A DNA stretch of 64,000 nt from Sulfurospirillum diekertiae. GTDB lineage: Bacteria > Campylobacterota > Campylobacteria > Campylobacterales > Sulfurospirillaceae. Both the position numbers and the translations under genes were made by a program. The notes beneath the pieces were generated by a model. It had not been told where the DNA came from, did no database searches, and saw only the letters and a program-made list of their open reading frames with translations. Shown one piece after another: positions 27,604 through 36,918 of the stretch; the first letter of the stretch is position 1, and every line of letters begins with the position of its first letter. The stretch lies in the NCBI RefSeq assembly GCF_002162315.1, contig NZ_CP021416.1, forward strand, positions 1,500,207 to 1,564,206, given 5' to 3'.

Positions 27604-29431
27604 CTATGGAAGTTTTAAGATAAACTCGGCTCCTCTTTTATTGTTTGCAACTTGAATACTCCCTTTTATATTATTTTCCATAATGATTTTTGCTGTGTAG
27701 AGTCCAAGTCCTGTTCCATTCTTTTCAAGTTTTGTTGAAAAATAAGGCTCAAAAATTCGATGAATAATTTTGCTATCAATTCCCCCTGCATTATCGCTAA
27801 TGGATATCTCATTTTTACTTGTTTTAAAATAAATCTTTCGATCTTCTTCAGGATTATCTTTGAGTGCATCTTTTGCATTCGTTAAGATGGTGATAATGAC
27901 TTGTATAAGTTCATTTTTATATGTATTGATTTCAAACATTGCATCGCACTGTGTGTAAATTTGAATATGATTGCTTTCAAAGGATGTGCGCATAAAAGAG
28001 AGTGAATCATCAATGATTTCTTTACATGAAAAAGTAGATTTTTGCTTTTTCTGAGAAAAAAAGTTCATGAAATCTTCTATGGTATTGGTCATATGACGAA
28101 TCTGCAAATGCATCTCATTGAGTTTGTCTTGTAAGGTTTTTGGTGAGAGTTTATCAAGCTGGCTGTGCATGTCTATATTGACAACGATAGAGGAAAGATG
28201 ACTCAGTGGTTGCCTCCATTGATGGGCAATATTGGCAATCATTTCTCCCATCGCACTAAAGCGTGAGCGTGCAAGTATCTCTTTTTCAAATTGCCTTTTT
28301 TCTTCTAAGATCGAGAGTAGCTTTATATAGGTTACAATGCTTAGGCATAAAGAGCATAGTGTGCTGGTGACTTGAAGGTAATTGTTCATATTTTGTACAC
28401 CATCAAAATTGAATATTCTAATAAAGGACTCCATAAATAGAGGGTAGATTAATAAAATCATCGCGATAGAATAAAGGGAAGCTTGCAGTTTGTCTTGTTT
28501 TAACATAATGAGACCAATTAAAATAAAACCTGGTAATAATATACCTGGATAAAAAATAATCAAAGATCCATTTGAAAAGATGAACTGTATAATTACCATT
28601 AGTATACAAGAGAGCATGTAAAAATTTAAAATGCTATTAATCGTGGCATGCTTATATTTGAGATCAAAAAACTCTTTGGTGAAAAGGGTAAGTGTCATCA
28701 AAATACTAAAAGGATTAGCCACTTTCATAATGTTATAGAGTATTGACTTTTCAAGGTATGGACTCAGTGCTGAGTAAAAGCTCCAGTGTAAGTTTGAGGT
28801 AATGAAGATAATGGACATTACAAACAAGACATAATAAAAGTAGCTTTTTAAGGATGTCATAAAGTACATAAATAAACTTGCAAAAAGAATGGTAAGTAAA
28901 ATACCAAATAAAAGACCATGTTTATAAACGCTCTCATAGTTACTAATTTCTGATATAAGTTGTTCAGTATTGATGATATAAGCAGCAGAAAAATCATCCA
29001 CTAATGGGTGATCATTGACTTTGATATAGATGGTACTTTCTTCATTAGGTCCTATAATGAAAGAGTAGTAAGAAATACCATTGTTTATGCCATCACTTAC
29101 AGACTTAGTTTCGATGATTTTATTGTCTTTGCTATAGTAAACTTGGAGGTTGATATTCTTCCAGTAAAAAAGAAGTGTTTTATCTAGCTCTTTATTGAGT
29201 GTGTTTTTGAGAGGTATTTTTAACCAATAGTTCTTTGTAAATTGCTTTCTTAAAAAAACGGAAAGGTTATTGTTTTTGATGAAATCGCTATGCTTGAGAG
29301 CATCTTCTATAAAGATATTTTCATTTAAAAGATACGTATTTCGATGTAATAAGAGTTTCTCTTCATTTAAAGTAATTACGCCACTAAATAAAGAGAGTGT
29401 CAAAAGAAAAAAAAAGAAAGAAGAACTTCAT
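27604..29431 (-). CDS. Membrane sensor histidine kinase with 7TMR-DISM architecture, paired with the regulator at 29428
   Basis: About 608 residues if read from the ATG at 29431, which overlaps the regulator stop exactly as in the other kinase/regulator pair. That frame needs eight rather than the nine As at 29407-29415; then the start is a good signal peptide (MKFFFLFFLLTLSLFSG). As printed, only a TTG start at 29403 is in frame and the signal peptide is lost. Periplasmic domain, seven-helix region, H-box IAHQWRQPLSH, N-box LTNAKDAL, DNAGGID and GTGLGLYTAK follow the layout of the 23034 kinase. It probably controls rdhA2 or the adjacent genes. Confidence 0.85.
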
Positions 29432-30099
29432 TTTTGAAGAACCAGCTTGTATCCAACTTTTGGAATATTTTGAATGCTCTCTTTGGTTAGGTGCTTTCTT
29501 AGATCTTTGACAAGGGTTCGAATAGCTGGACCACTCATCCCTTCTTCCCAAATATTATACTCAAATTCACTATAGTTGATAACTCTATTAGGATTTTTCA
29601 ACATATATTCAAGAAATTGCATTTCAATATTCGTTAATCTGACTTCACTATTATTGATATACAGTGTTCGTTCACCTACATTATAATATGCGCTCTGATT
29701 GATGTGAATTTCGCTATTTTTAGAATAACTTAATTGCTCTTCACATTTTTTAAGTGCTTTTTTCAAATCAGAAGTTTCTATTGGTTTTAAAATATAAGAG
29801 GTTAGATTTAATTCAACTGCTTTTAAAAAATATGCCGTGTCTGTATGAGCTGTAGCCATGACAATCGGGATATTTTTATTGCTTTTTCTGATTTTTTCGG
29901 CCACTTCTAAGCCATTAAGATAGGGCATCTCAATATCGAGTACCATGATATCTGGAGACTCATTTTGATACAATTCATATGCCTTTTCCCCATCTTGTGC
30001 TAGAAGTACATCATCAAAAAGAAGAGAAAGAATTTCTCCAATATTTTTACGAATTCCTGCATCATCTTCTGCATAAAGTACTTTATAGTTTTTAAACAT
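29428..30099 (-). CDS. OmpR-family response regulator
   Basis: 223 residues. Receiver domain with YAEDD, phosphoacceptor Asp55 (MVLDIEMP), ATAHT and YILKPI; winged helix at the C-terminus ending in NIPKVGYKLVLQK. It is a paralogue of the regulator at 24854. It is divergent from the DUF4405/NapGH genes, whose upstream region carries the second triple array of 11-bp half-sites. Confidence 0.9.
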   Translation of the reverse strand: MFKNYKVLYAEDDAGIRKNIGEILSLLFDDVLLAQDGEKAYELYQNESPDIMVLDIEMPYLNGLEVAEKIRKSNKNIPIVMATAHTDTAYFLKAVELNLTSYILKPIETSDLKKALKKCEEQLSYSKNSEIHINQSAYYNVGERTLYINNSEVRLTNIEMQFLEYMLKNPNRVINYSEFEYNIWEEGMSGPAIRTLVKDLRKHLTKESIQNIPKVGYKLVLQK

Positions 30100-30195
30100 G
30101 TGTGAACCTATCCTATAGTTTATAACTATGATTCTATCAGATATTTTGTTAAAAATTAACTTAAAAGAGTAAAAATTATCTATTTAATAGTTACC

Positions 30196-30228
30196 CTATA
30201 TTTCACCTATAAGTTACCTATAAATATT
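30196..30228. promoter_or_regulatory. Triple 11-bp tandem half-sites between the regulator and the DUF4405/NapGH genes
   Basis: CTATATTTCAC (30196), CTATAAGTTAC (30207) and CTATAAATATT (30218) reproduce the array of pceA: same three cores, same order, same 11-bp period. Together with pceA this suggests common control of the dehalogenase and of its putative electron-transfer partners. Confidence 0.6.
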
Positions 30229-30340
30229 CATAAAATTCAAGGTTCTCTCTTTATTGCACACAAAGTTACTACAAGTTTTATGTACTATGGAGTTTTAGTG
30301 TTGAATGTTGATTGTATTAATACAAAAATAAAGGAACGAC

Positions 30341-30678
30341 ATGTTTAGACAAGTAGTATCGTTGACGTTATTGGTTTCATTGCTGGCAGTTGGGAGCTCT
30401 GGTATTTTGATGATTATACTGAATAGTTTTGAGTTTCAGTTTCAGATGCATCCTGTTCATAAGATTTTTGGAGTCTTGATGGTTTTATCCGGTAGTCTAC
30501 ACCTGTATCTTAACTTCGGTTCAGTAAAAAAAATACTTGAATATAAAAAAAGATGGCACTTTTTACAGGAGTATTGAGCATAATAATGGTTTTACTTTAT
30601 GGTGTAGGTATTAATAAACCATTAAACATAGAAAAAATAAAGCAGATGGAAAATATTGCAAAAACATTAGAAGAGTAA
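30341..30678 (+). pseudogene. DUF4405-like small membrane protein, frameshifted
   Basis: The first frame (30341-30577) has one N-terminal helix and then MHPVHKIFGVL with SGSLHLYLNF, the His pattern of DUF4405 membrane proteins that may bind heme b. It stops after an A-run at 30545-30551; losing one A continues as MALFTGVLSIIMVLLYG to 30678, giving about 112 residues with three helices. A Shine-Dalgarno AAAGGAACG precedes the ATG. It opens the operon-like unit with NapG/H-like genes, so it might be the quinol-facing membrane partner. It may be intact in the organism if the indel is an error. Confidence 0.65.
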
Positions 30679-30730
30679 ACAAAATTTCCTCAGAACTGGG
30701 TTAAAACTTCTCTGAATATCTACACATAAT

Positions 30731-30766
30731 GAAGGACTTTATGATAAAAGTCCTTCTTCTATCTTA
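30731..30766 (+). terminator. Hairpin/terminator after the DUF4405-like gene
   Basis: GAAGGACTTT pairs with AAAGTCCTTC around ATGATA, followed by a T-rich stretch. It may partially separate this gene from the NapGH-like pair. Confidence 0.7.
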
Positions 30767-30838
30767 TTTGATTTTATGACTACAAAGAGATAAAACTTTA
30801 TGTTGTATTAAAAAAAAAAGGTAAAATTTTTTATTCAT

Positions 30839-30910
30839 CTATTTTCTCCGCACAACTTATCTATTTTTTTTTCTTATCATTACATAGCAATAAAAATAAG
30901 TAATGATAAG
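30839..30910. promoter_or_regulatory. Inverted repeat and weak 11-bp repeats upstream of the NapG-like gene
   Basis: CTTATCATTAC (30873) and GTAATGATAAG (30900) form a perfect 11-bp inverted repeat with a 16-base spacer, ending 40 bases before the ATG; no T-run follows, so an operator is likelier than a terminator. Just upstream CTATTTTCTCC (30839), GCACAACTTAT (30850) and CTATTTTTTTT (30861) keep an 11-bp period with poor cores. Confidence 0.4.
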
Positions 30911-30949
30911 AGAGTCTTAGTGCTAGGACAATCTTTAAGAGAGAAAAAG

Positions 30950-31597
30950 ATGAATTTTAATCGAAGAAAATTTTTAATTTACAGCGCAGAAGCAGGAGCG
31001 ATGTTCGGTCTTGTTGGAGCTGTTCCGTTAATGTCAGGAGAACATCACTACTTACGACCTCCAGGCGCCATTAAAGACGATACTTTTTATAAAGCATGTA
31101 TTAAATGTGGTGCTTGTGTTTCAGCATGCCCCACTAAAGCGGTGACACTTATTGATCTTTGTTGGGATGTTAAAAATATCGGCACACCTATAATTGATAT
31201 CAAAAATGGTGGCTGTATTGCTTGGGGAAAAGAGTGTCTTTTATGTGTTAAAGCTTGTCCAACAGATGTTTTGAGTGTAGTTAAAGATTTAAAAGAAGAA
31301 AAGCTTGGTCTTGCCATTATAAAAGAAGAAGAGTGTGTGAATTGTATGGTTTGTTTTTTACATTGCCCCATTGAGGGAGTAGTACTCTTTCCAAATCCAG
31401 AAGTTCCTGATAAACCTTATACTAAAGAACGTGATATACCTACAAAAATAAAACTCAAAGATTCCCCGTTAAAGCCTTATATTGTTAAAGATAAATGCAT
31501 TGGGTGTGGATTGTGTGCTCATTATTGTCCTCCACGGTGCATTGATATGATTCCTATAGCAGACGTAAAAAAGGTAGCAAAAAATGAATCAAATTAA
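30950..31597 (+). CDS. NapG-like periplasmic ferredoxin with four [4Fe-4S] sites
   Basis: 215 residues from the ATG at 30950 (a GTG at 30920 is in frame but would bury the Tat motif). NRRKFL is a Tat-like signal. Four CxxCxxCxxxC sites: CIKCGACVSACP, CLLCVKACP (with an earlier Cys in GGCIAWGKEC), CVNCMVCFLHCP and CIGCGLCAHYCPP. In nitrate respiration NapG works with the membrane protein NapH to oxidise quinol. Here the pair is next to the dehalogenase genes, which fits the proposed route from menaquinol to PceA. It overlaps the next gene by 14 bases. Confidence 0.85.
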   Translation: MNFNRRKFLIYSAEAGAMFGLVGAVPLMSGEHHYLRPPGAIKDDTFYKACIKCGACVSACPTKAVTLIDLCWDVKNIGTPIIDIKNGGCIAWGKECLLCVKACPTDVLSVVKDLKEEKLGLAIIKEEECVNCMVCFLHCPIEGVVLFPNPEVPDKPYTKERDIPTKIKLKDSPLKPYIVKDKCIGCGLCAHYCPPRCIDMIPIADVKKVAKNESN

Positions 31598-32441
31598 TAA
31601 AGTTATTAATGTAAAAAAATTACAAATCATTAGAAAAAGTGTACATAACTTTTCTATGCTAAGCATTATACTAGGTGCATTTGGCATCATAACTGTTGCC
31701 GGAACATGTTATGTAAGTATTGGTTATTTTAGGCTTATTTGTCCAGTTGGTTTTATAGAGCTCTCTCTAGCAACACACACTATTAATACAAAACTTATCG
31801 TACCTTTTTTAACAATTTCAGTTCTTCTTTTTTTAGCGGGAAGATCGTTTTGTTCTTGGGGTTGTCCTACGTCTTATATGGGCGGAATTATACGTAAAAT
31901 GACATCTAATGAGACCTATAAAAAATACACTAAAGTAAAAAATAAAGTGCAAAAGTATGTACCGCAACCTGGTATGGATGATATCTTTGTCATGATGATA
32001 GGTACATTAATAGGAATATTTGTATTTCAGTATCCACTACCTTGCACAATTTGTCCATTAGGAATCATTTCACGGGCTCTTATTGAAACAGTCAATCATT
32101 CTACAATTACGCATTTTCACATTGCACTACGTTATGACACTTTATTGTTAATAATTCCTATCGTATCTATGTTTTTATTTGTAAGAGGTTGGTCACAAGT
32201 TTGCCCTGTCGGTTCATTGAAAGGGCTTATGTCAACGTATAACAAGACAATCGTTCCTTCAACAACAGAAGCATGTGTCAACTGTAAGTTATGTGAACAA
32301 GTATGTCCTGTTAATATTGGACATCGTAGAGGGCTTCCTGATATGAGTATTTGTATCAAATGTATGCTATGTGCAGAATATTGTCCGCAACATGCCATAG
32401 ACATTGTTGCTTTATACGAGCATAAAAAAAACAAAATTTAA
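31584..32441 (+). CDS. NapH-like polyferredoxin membrane protein
   Basis: 285 residues with four membrane helices. CSWGCPTSYMGG and CTICPLGII are the conserved Cys-Pro motifs of the NapH membrane part, and CVNCKLCEQVCPV plus CIKCMLCAEYCPQ are two cytoplasmic [4Fe-4S] sites. NapH oxidises menaquinol and delivers electrons outward through NapG. It is the best quinol dehydrogenase candidate of the dehalogenase block. Confidence 0.85.
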   Translation: MNQINKVINVKKLQIIRKSVHNFSMLSIILGAFGIITVAGTCYVSIGYFRLICPVGFIELSLATHTINTKLIVPFLTISVLLFLAGRSFCSWGCPTSYMGGIIRKMTSNETYKKYTKVKNKVQKYVPQPGMDDIFVMMIGTLIGIFVFQYPLPCTICPLGIISRALIETVNHSTITHFHIALRYDTLLLIIPIVSMFLFVRGWSQVCPVGSLKGLMSTYNKTIVPSTTEACVNCKLCEQVCPVNIGHRRGLPDMSICIKCMLCAEYCPQHAIDIVALYEHKKNKI

Positions 32442-32527
32442 AGAAGTAAAAGATGTGAATGTACTGAATACATCCATTGAAACAATGAATAAAACAGCTT
32501 AATTAACTTTACAAAAGGGATTATAAA
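32442..32527 (+). other. Intergenic start of the cobamide region
   Basis: No gene. No B12-box (GCCACTG type) or other riboswitch signature is recognisable here or between 32690 and 32802, so the cobamide genes seem not to be under an obvious B12 riboswitch. Confidence 0.4.
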
Positions 32528-32689
32528 ATGGGCGTAACCAATGGTTACAAGAAAAAGTATATAAGTTTGGCGGCTATTCTCACTTGTGCCGTTAGAACAA
32601 TATTTTTTTCTGAAGAGGTTAAAGTGAATAATATTGAAACTATATCGGTTCTTTCCTTTTTGAGAAGAGATGATTATGTGTGTTATTGA
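32528..32689 (+). pseudogene. Truncated TonB-dependent receptor N-terminus (btuB relic)
   Basis: 53 codons with AAAGGGATTATAAA upstream of the ATG. The product starts with a basic region and signal peptide (KKKYISLAAILTCAV) and then SEEVKVNNIETISVL, which resembles a TonB box/mature N-terminus. The barrel is missing. Its position before cbiB and the btuCDF genes in the same operon suggest the remains of a cobamide receptor, though assignment rests on a short piece. Confidence 0.45.
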
Positions 32690-32802
32690 AGATACTTTTA
32701 ATATCACAAGCGCTCTATCTCACGTTGCATTAATACAATGTCTTAAATTGTTTAACTAAAGAGGTTATCTCTTTGATTAAACTCAAGAAAAAAGGATAAA
32801 GA

Positions 32803-33714
32803 ATGAATACCGCATTAATAGCTTTTTTTGCGTATATCGTCGATAAATTTGTTGGTGAATTTACAGTTATAACGCATCCAGTCATTTTTATTGGGCGTTA
32901 TATAAGTTGGTTTGAAAAAAAATTTTATAAAAATACTTTTCAACGAGGCTTAGTGCTTGCTGTGAGTACATTAGGACTTACATACGTAGCTATTTGGCTG
33001 TTAGAAACTCTTTTATCTTCTCTTCCACATGGTATTTCAATATTTATTTCAATCGTGATTGCTTCGATGTTTTTGGCGCATCATATGCTCTATCATTCTG
33101 TTTTGGACGTCATCAATTCTTCTGTTCCAAAAGAAAAAATAAAGTATTTAGTCAGTCGTGACACTGAAGATATGGATGACCACGAAATCTACAAGGCATG
33201 TATAGAAACGTATACTGAAAATATTAATGATGGGGTTATAGCACCTTTATTTTATCTTCTTCTTTTTGGACTAAAGGGGCTTATTATTTTTAAAGCGATT
33301 AGCACATTAGACTCCATGGTGGGTTATAAAAATGAACGTTACTCTCATTTTGGAACTGCAGGAGCAAGGTTGGATGATATTGTAGGATGGATTCCTGCTC
33401 GTATTAGTGCATTACTTATTTATTTAGCTGCTAAAGGATCGTACAGCTTTAATACGTTAAAAAAGTATGCTTCAGGGCATGAAAGTCCTAATTCAGGCTG
33501 GCCCATTGCAGCAGCTGGATTGGCATTTCATTTAAAACTTGGTGGTCCTACACGCTATTTTGGTGCAATCAAAAATAAGCCTTATCTTGGGGATGGTTCC
33601 CTTCCCTTAACACAGCAAGACGTATGTAATGTACTCACGCTGCATTCAAAGATTGACTATATTGTATTGGGAAGTATGGCAGCAATGATTACATTTCTAT
33701 GGTTGATACAATGA
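32803..33714 (+). CDS. cbiB: Adenosylcobinamide-phosphate synthase
   Basis: 303 residues, an integral membrane protein. It attaches the aminopropanol or ethanolamine arm to adenosylcobyric acid. Motifs: HPVIFIGRYISWFEK near the N-terminus, RDTEDMDDHEI, and ENINDGVIAPLFY, TLDSMVGYKNERY. AAAGGATAAAG precedes the ATG. It overlaps the PLP enzyme gene by ATGA, so the enzyme making the aminoalcohol phosphate and the enzyme that uses it are cotranslated. Confidence 0.93.
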   Translation: MNTALIAFFAYIVDKFVGEFTVITHPVIFIGRYISWFEKKFYKNTFQRGLVLAVSTLGLTYVAIWLLETLLSSLPHGISIFISIVIASMFLAHHMLYHSVLDVINSSVPKEKIKYLVSRDTEDMDDHEIYKACIETYTENINDGVIAPLFYLLLFGLKGLIIFKAISTLDSMVGYKNERYSHFGTAGARLDDIVGWIPARISALLIYLAAKGSYSFNTLKKYASGHESPNSGWPIAAAGLAFHLKLGGPTRYFGAIKNKPYLGDGSLPLTQQDVCNVLTLHSKIDYIVLGSMAAMITFLWLIQ

Positions 33715-34877
33715 ATGCACGTAACACTCAATTTACGAAAGCGTTTCATGCGTTAAAACAGAATGCGGGAAGTCATAGTCCAAGTATGGAAGACTTGAAA
33801 AAAATGTTCCCAACATTGGAAATCAAGATCGATGCATGCTATTTGTCAAATCCTTATGCTTCTGAGCTAGTACTTGATTATATTGACCGTGAATTAATTC
33901 AAACCAATGCCTATAAAAAGGTACTGACACACTACCCATCACAGCAACGTTCTTTGCAAAAAGTTATGGCGGAGTCTTTACATGTAAAGCCTGAAAATAT
34001 ATTTATCGGGAATGGTGCCACTGAAATTATTCAGATGCTTCTACAACAAGAAGAGGTTCAAAAAGTTGCCTTAATGATTCCTACTTTTTCATCGTATTAT
34101 GAGTTTGTGGGCAAAGGGTGTGAAGTTGTTTATTTTCCATTGAATGAACGTGATGATTATAGCTTTGATGCGGATAAATACTGCCAATTTATTGAAAATG
34201 AACAACCCGATACCGTTGTGTTGATTAATCCAAATAATCCAAATGGTGCCTATCTTTCTTTAGAAAAGATGCACATTTTATTGAAACGCTTAGCCTTTGT
34301 GCCGCGCATTATTATTGATGAAAGTTTTATTCATTTTGCCTATGAAGACGAGGCATTGACATGTCTTAGCTCAACTGTTTTATTTGATATGTATCCTAAT
34401 GTCATCATTGTTAAAAGTCTCTCTAAAGATTTTGGCATAGCAGGGGTTCGCCTTGGGTATGCCTTGATGGATTCACGTAAGATTGATGCACTTTTAGAGC
34501 ATGGATTTTTATGGAATATCAATGGTATTGGTGAGTATTGTCTTCGACTTTTTGTAAGGGAAGATTTTTTAAAGCGCTATGAAGAAGCTAGAAAGCAGTA
34601 TATCAAAGAGATGTGCAGATTTAAAGAAGCGCTTTTAGGGATAGAAAATGTGTATGTCTATCCTTCGATGGCTAACTTTGTGATGCTCAAACTTCCGTCT
34701 AGAATAAAAGCAAGTTTTGTGATTAGTGCACTCCTTGTTGAGTATGGAATTTATGTTCGCACCATGGCAGATAAAATTGGTGTTGAGGGCGAATGTATTC
34801 GTATTGCAGGAAGAACGCGTGAAGAGAATAACTGCATCGTTATGGCGCTCAAAAGCATACTAAAGGATAGTAAGTGA
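33711..34877 (+). CDS. cobD: CobD-like PLP-dependent decarboxylase
   Basis: About 388 residues from the ATG overlapping the cbiB stop; an ATG four codons earlier (33699) is also possible. Aminotransferase fold type I with NPNNPNG, IIDESF and the PLP lysine in KSLSKDFG. In Salmonella CobD makes aminopropanol phosphate from threonine phosphate; the S. multivorans homologue is known to act on L-serine O-phosphate and give ethanolamine phosphate, the arm of norpseudo-B12. I infer the same here from context only. An exact 12-bp palindrome is at 33977. Confidence 0.88.
   Translation: MNARNTQFTKAFHALKQNAGSHSPSMEDLKKMFPTLEIKIDACYLSNPYASELVLDYIDRELIQTNAYKKVLTHYPSQQRSLQKVMAESLHVKPENIFIGNGATEIIQMLLQQEEVQKVALMIPTFSSYYEFVGKGCEVVYFPLNERDDYSFDADKYCQFIENEQPDTVVLINPNNPNGAYLSLEKMHILLKRLAFVPRIIIDESFIHFAYEDEALTCLSSTVLFDMYPNVIIVKSLSKDFGIAGVRLGYALMDSRKIDALLEHGFLWNINGIGEYCLRLFVREDFLKRYEEARKQYIKEMCRFKEALLGIENVYVYPSMANFVMLKLPSRIKASFVISALLVEYGIYVRTMADKIGVEGECIRIAGRTREENNCIVMALKSILKDSK
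33977..33988. repeat. TTTACATGTAAA palindrome inside a gene
   Basis: In the cobD-like gene, read as Leu-His-Val-Lys. Confidence 0.9.
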
Positions 34878-35425
34878 TTACATTTATCACCGGTGGTGGA
34901 CGTAGCGGGAAAAGTCTGTTTGCAGAAGATAGGGCTAAACGCTATAAAAATAAATGCTACGTAGCAACCGCCATTGCTTTTGATGACGAAATGAAATACC
35001 GCGTTAAAAAACATTTAGAGCAGCGTGGAAGTGATTGGGTTACTATTGAACAATACGAAGGTATCGCAAAAGCTTTACATGTAAAGGCAAAAGATGCACA
35101 GGTTGTCTTGGTAGATTGTTTAACAAATTTGGTCAGCAATATGATGATTATGAACCGCGATGTGGATTGGGAAACGCTCAGTGATGAAGCAGTTTATGAA
35201 ATTGAACAAGAGATATTAGAAGAAGTGAATGCATTGGTGCTGTTTGGGCATGAGTTTGCTGGTGAAATGATTATCGTGTCCAATGAAGTAGGTATGGGAC
35301 TCATTCCTGAATATCCCTTAGGACGTCGCTTTAGAGATATTGCAGGACGAATGAATCAGCACGTAGCACGTGCAAGTGATGAAGCATACTTGGTAGTCGC
35401 AGGATTACCGATGAAATTAAAATAG
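34874..35425 (+). CDS. cobU: Adenosylcobinamide kinase / adenosylcobinamide-phosphate guanylyltransferase
   Basis: 183 residues, GTG start overlapping the upstream stop. P-loop GGGRSGKSLFAE, then VLVDCLTNLVSNM and SNEVGMGLIPEYPLGRRFRD. It activates cobinamide for nucleotide-loop assembly by CobS. Confidence 0.93.
   Translation: MITFITGGGRSGKSLFAEDRAKRYKNKCYVATAIAFDDEMKYRVKKHLEQRGSDWVTIEQYEGIAKALHVKAKDAQVVLVDCLTNLVSNMMIMNRDVDWETLSDEAVYEIEQEILEEVNALVLFGHEFAGEMIIVSNEVGMGLIPEYPLGRRFRDIAGRMNQHVARASDEAYLVVAGLPMKLK
35074..35085. repeat. TTTACATGTAAA palindrome inside a gene
   Basis: In cobU, read as Leu-His-Val-Lys. Confidence 0.9.
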
Positions 35426-35433
35426 AGACACTA

Positions 35434-36918
35434 ATGAAACATAAAAATTTAATGGTTTACGGTACAGGTTCGGATGTTGGTAAGAGCGTTATTGTGGCAG
35501 GATTATGCCGTATTCTTAAGCAAGATGGTGTGCGAGTTTGCCCTTTTAAATCTCAAAATATGGCCTTAAATTCTTATATCACCAAAGATGGAAAAGAGAT
35601 GGGACGTGCCCAAGTGGTGCAAGCAGAAGCCGCAGGGCTGGAGCCTGATGTGATGATGAATCCTATATTGCTGAAACCTTCAACAGACCGCAAGGCACAA
35701 GTCATCTTGCATGGAAAAGCTTTACGCAATATGGATGCTCGAGAGTATTTCACCAATCGTGGTGCTATGAAAATAGAGGTTATGAAGGCTTATAACAAGA
35801 TACGCGAAAACTATGATGTATCTATTATCGAAGGAGCTGGAAGTCCTGCTGAGATTAATTTGAAAGTAGATGACTTGGTCAATACCGGTATGGCAGAAAT
35901 GGCTGATGCGCCAGCTGTTTTGGTTGCAGACATTGATAAAGGAGGCGTTTTTGCCTCAATATATGGAACGATAAAACTTTTGGAAAAACATGAAAGTGCT
36001 CGTATCAAAGGGGTTATTATCAATAAGTTTCGTGGTGATGTAACCTTACTTGAACCAGGGCTTCGTATGATTGAAGAAAAAATCAATATTCCTGTTCTTG
36101 GCGTTATCCCTTATATACAACTGGGTATTGAAGAAGAAGATGGTTTTGGTGATAGGCATTTAGAAAAAAAAGCACGTGGGGCAATTGATATCGCCGTTAT
36201 TGTACCTAAGCGCATTTCAAATTTTACCGACATGGATGCCCTTTTGAGACACAGTGATGTAACCGTGCGTTATGTTCGAAAAGTACATGAGATTGAAAAT
36301 CCAGATGTTATTATCTTGCCAGGGTCAAAAAACACTATCGAGGATATGCTGGATCTTCAACAAAGAGGCATGGCCGAAGCGGTGATTAAACATGCAAAAA
36401 ATGGGGTGATTATCTTTGGTATTTGTGGTGGATTTCAGATGTTAGGTCAAAAAATTCAAGATGAATTTGGAATTGAATCTTCCATTCAAGAAATAACCGG
36501 ACTGGGTCTTTTAGATATCGAAACAACGATGTTAAAAGAAAAGACAACGACGCAATTTGAAGGCTTACTCAGTTGTAATACAGGTTTTCTTCAAGGAATG
36601 ACTAAATGCCGTATCAAAGGATATGAAATCCATCAAGGCATCACGTATGGCAATGAAGCCAATTTATTTGAAGGTACTGAGGCATTACTCGGGGCAATAC
36701 GGGACAATGTTATAGGAACCTATATCCATGGGGTGTTTGATAATTCTGACTTTACCACTGAATTTTTAAATCGTATTCGTGAGAAAAAAGGCATTACAAA
36801 AGTCGATGAAGTCTTTGACTATGACGCTTATAAACAAGGTGAGTACGACAAGTTGGCTTTATTGTTACGTGAAAATCTAGATATGAGAGCTATTTACAAC
36901 ATTATAGGAGTTGAATGA
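35434..36918 (+). CDS. cbiP: Cobyric acid synthase
   Basis: 494 residues. It amidates carboxylates b, d, e and g of the corrin using glutamine and ATP. N-terminal dethiobiotin-synthetase-like ATPase domain (GTGSDVGKS, FKSQNMALNS), middle DIDKGGVFAS, C-terminal glutamine amidotransferase with the nucleophile Cys in GICGGFQMLG and the late His in YIHGVFD. It overlaps cobT by four bases. Confidence 0.94.
   Translation: MKHKNLMVYGTGSDVGKSVIVAGLCRILKQDGVRVCPFKSQNMALNSYITKDGKEMGRAQVVQAEAAGLEPDVMMNPILLKPSTDRKAQVILHGKALRNMDAREYFTNRGAMKIEVMKAYNKIRENYDVSIIEGAGSPAEINLKVDDLVNTGMAEMADAPAVLVADIDKGGVFASIYGTIKLLEKHESARIKGVIINKFRGDVTLLEPGLRMIEEKINIPVLGVIPYIQLGIEEEDGFGDRHLEKKARGAIDIAVIVPKRISNFTDMDALLRHSDVTVRYVRKVHEIENPDVIILPGSKNTIEDMLDLQQRGMAEAVIKHAKNGVIIFGICGGFQMLGQKIQDEFGIESSIQEITGLGLLDIETTMLKEKTTTQFEGLLSCNTGFLQGMTKCRIKGYEIHQGITYGNEANLFEGTEALLGAIRDNVIGTYIHGVFDNSDFTTEFLNRIREKKGITKVDEVFDYDAYKQGEYDKLALLLRENLDMRAIYNIIGVE

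Noticed and set aside
32442-32802. Cobalamin riboswitch before the cobamide operon
   Set aside because: No recognisable B12 box or receptor stem; a short receptor-like ORF accounts for part of the region.
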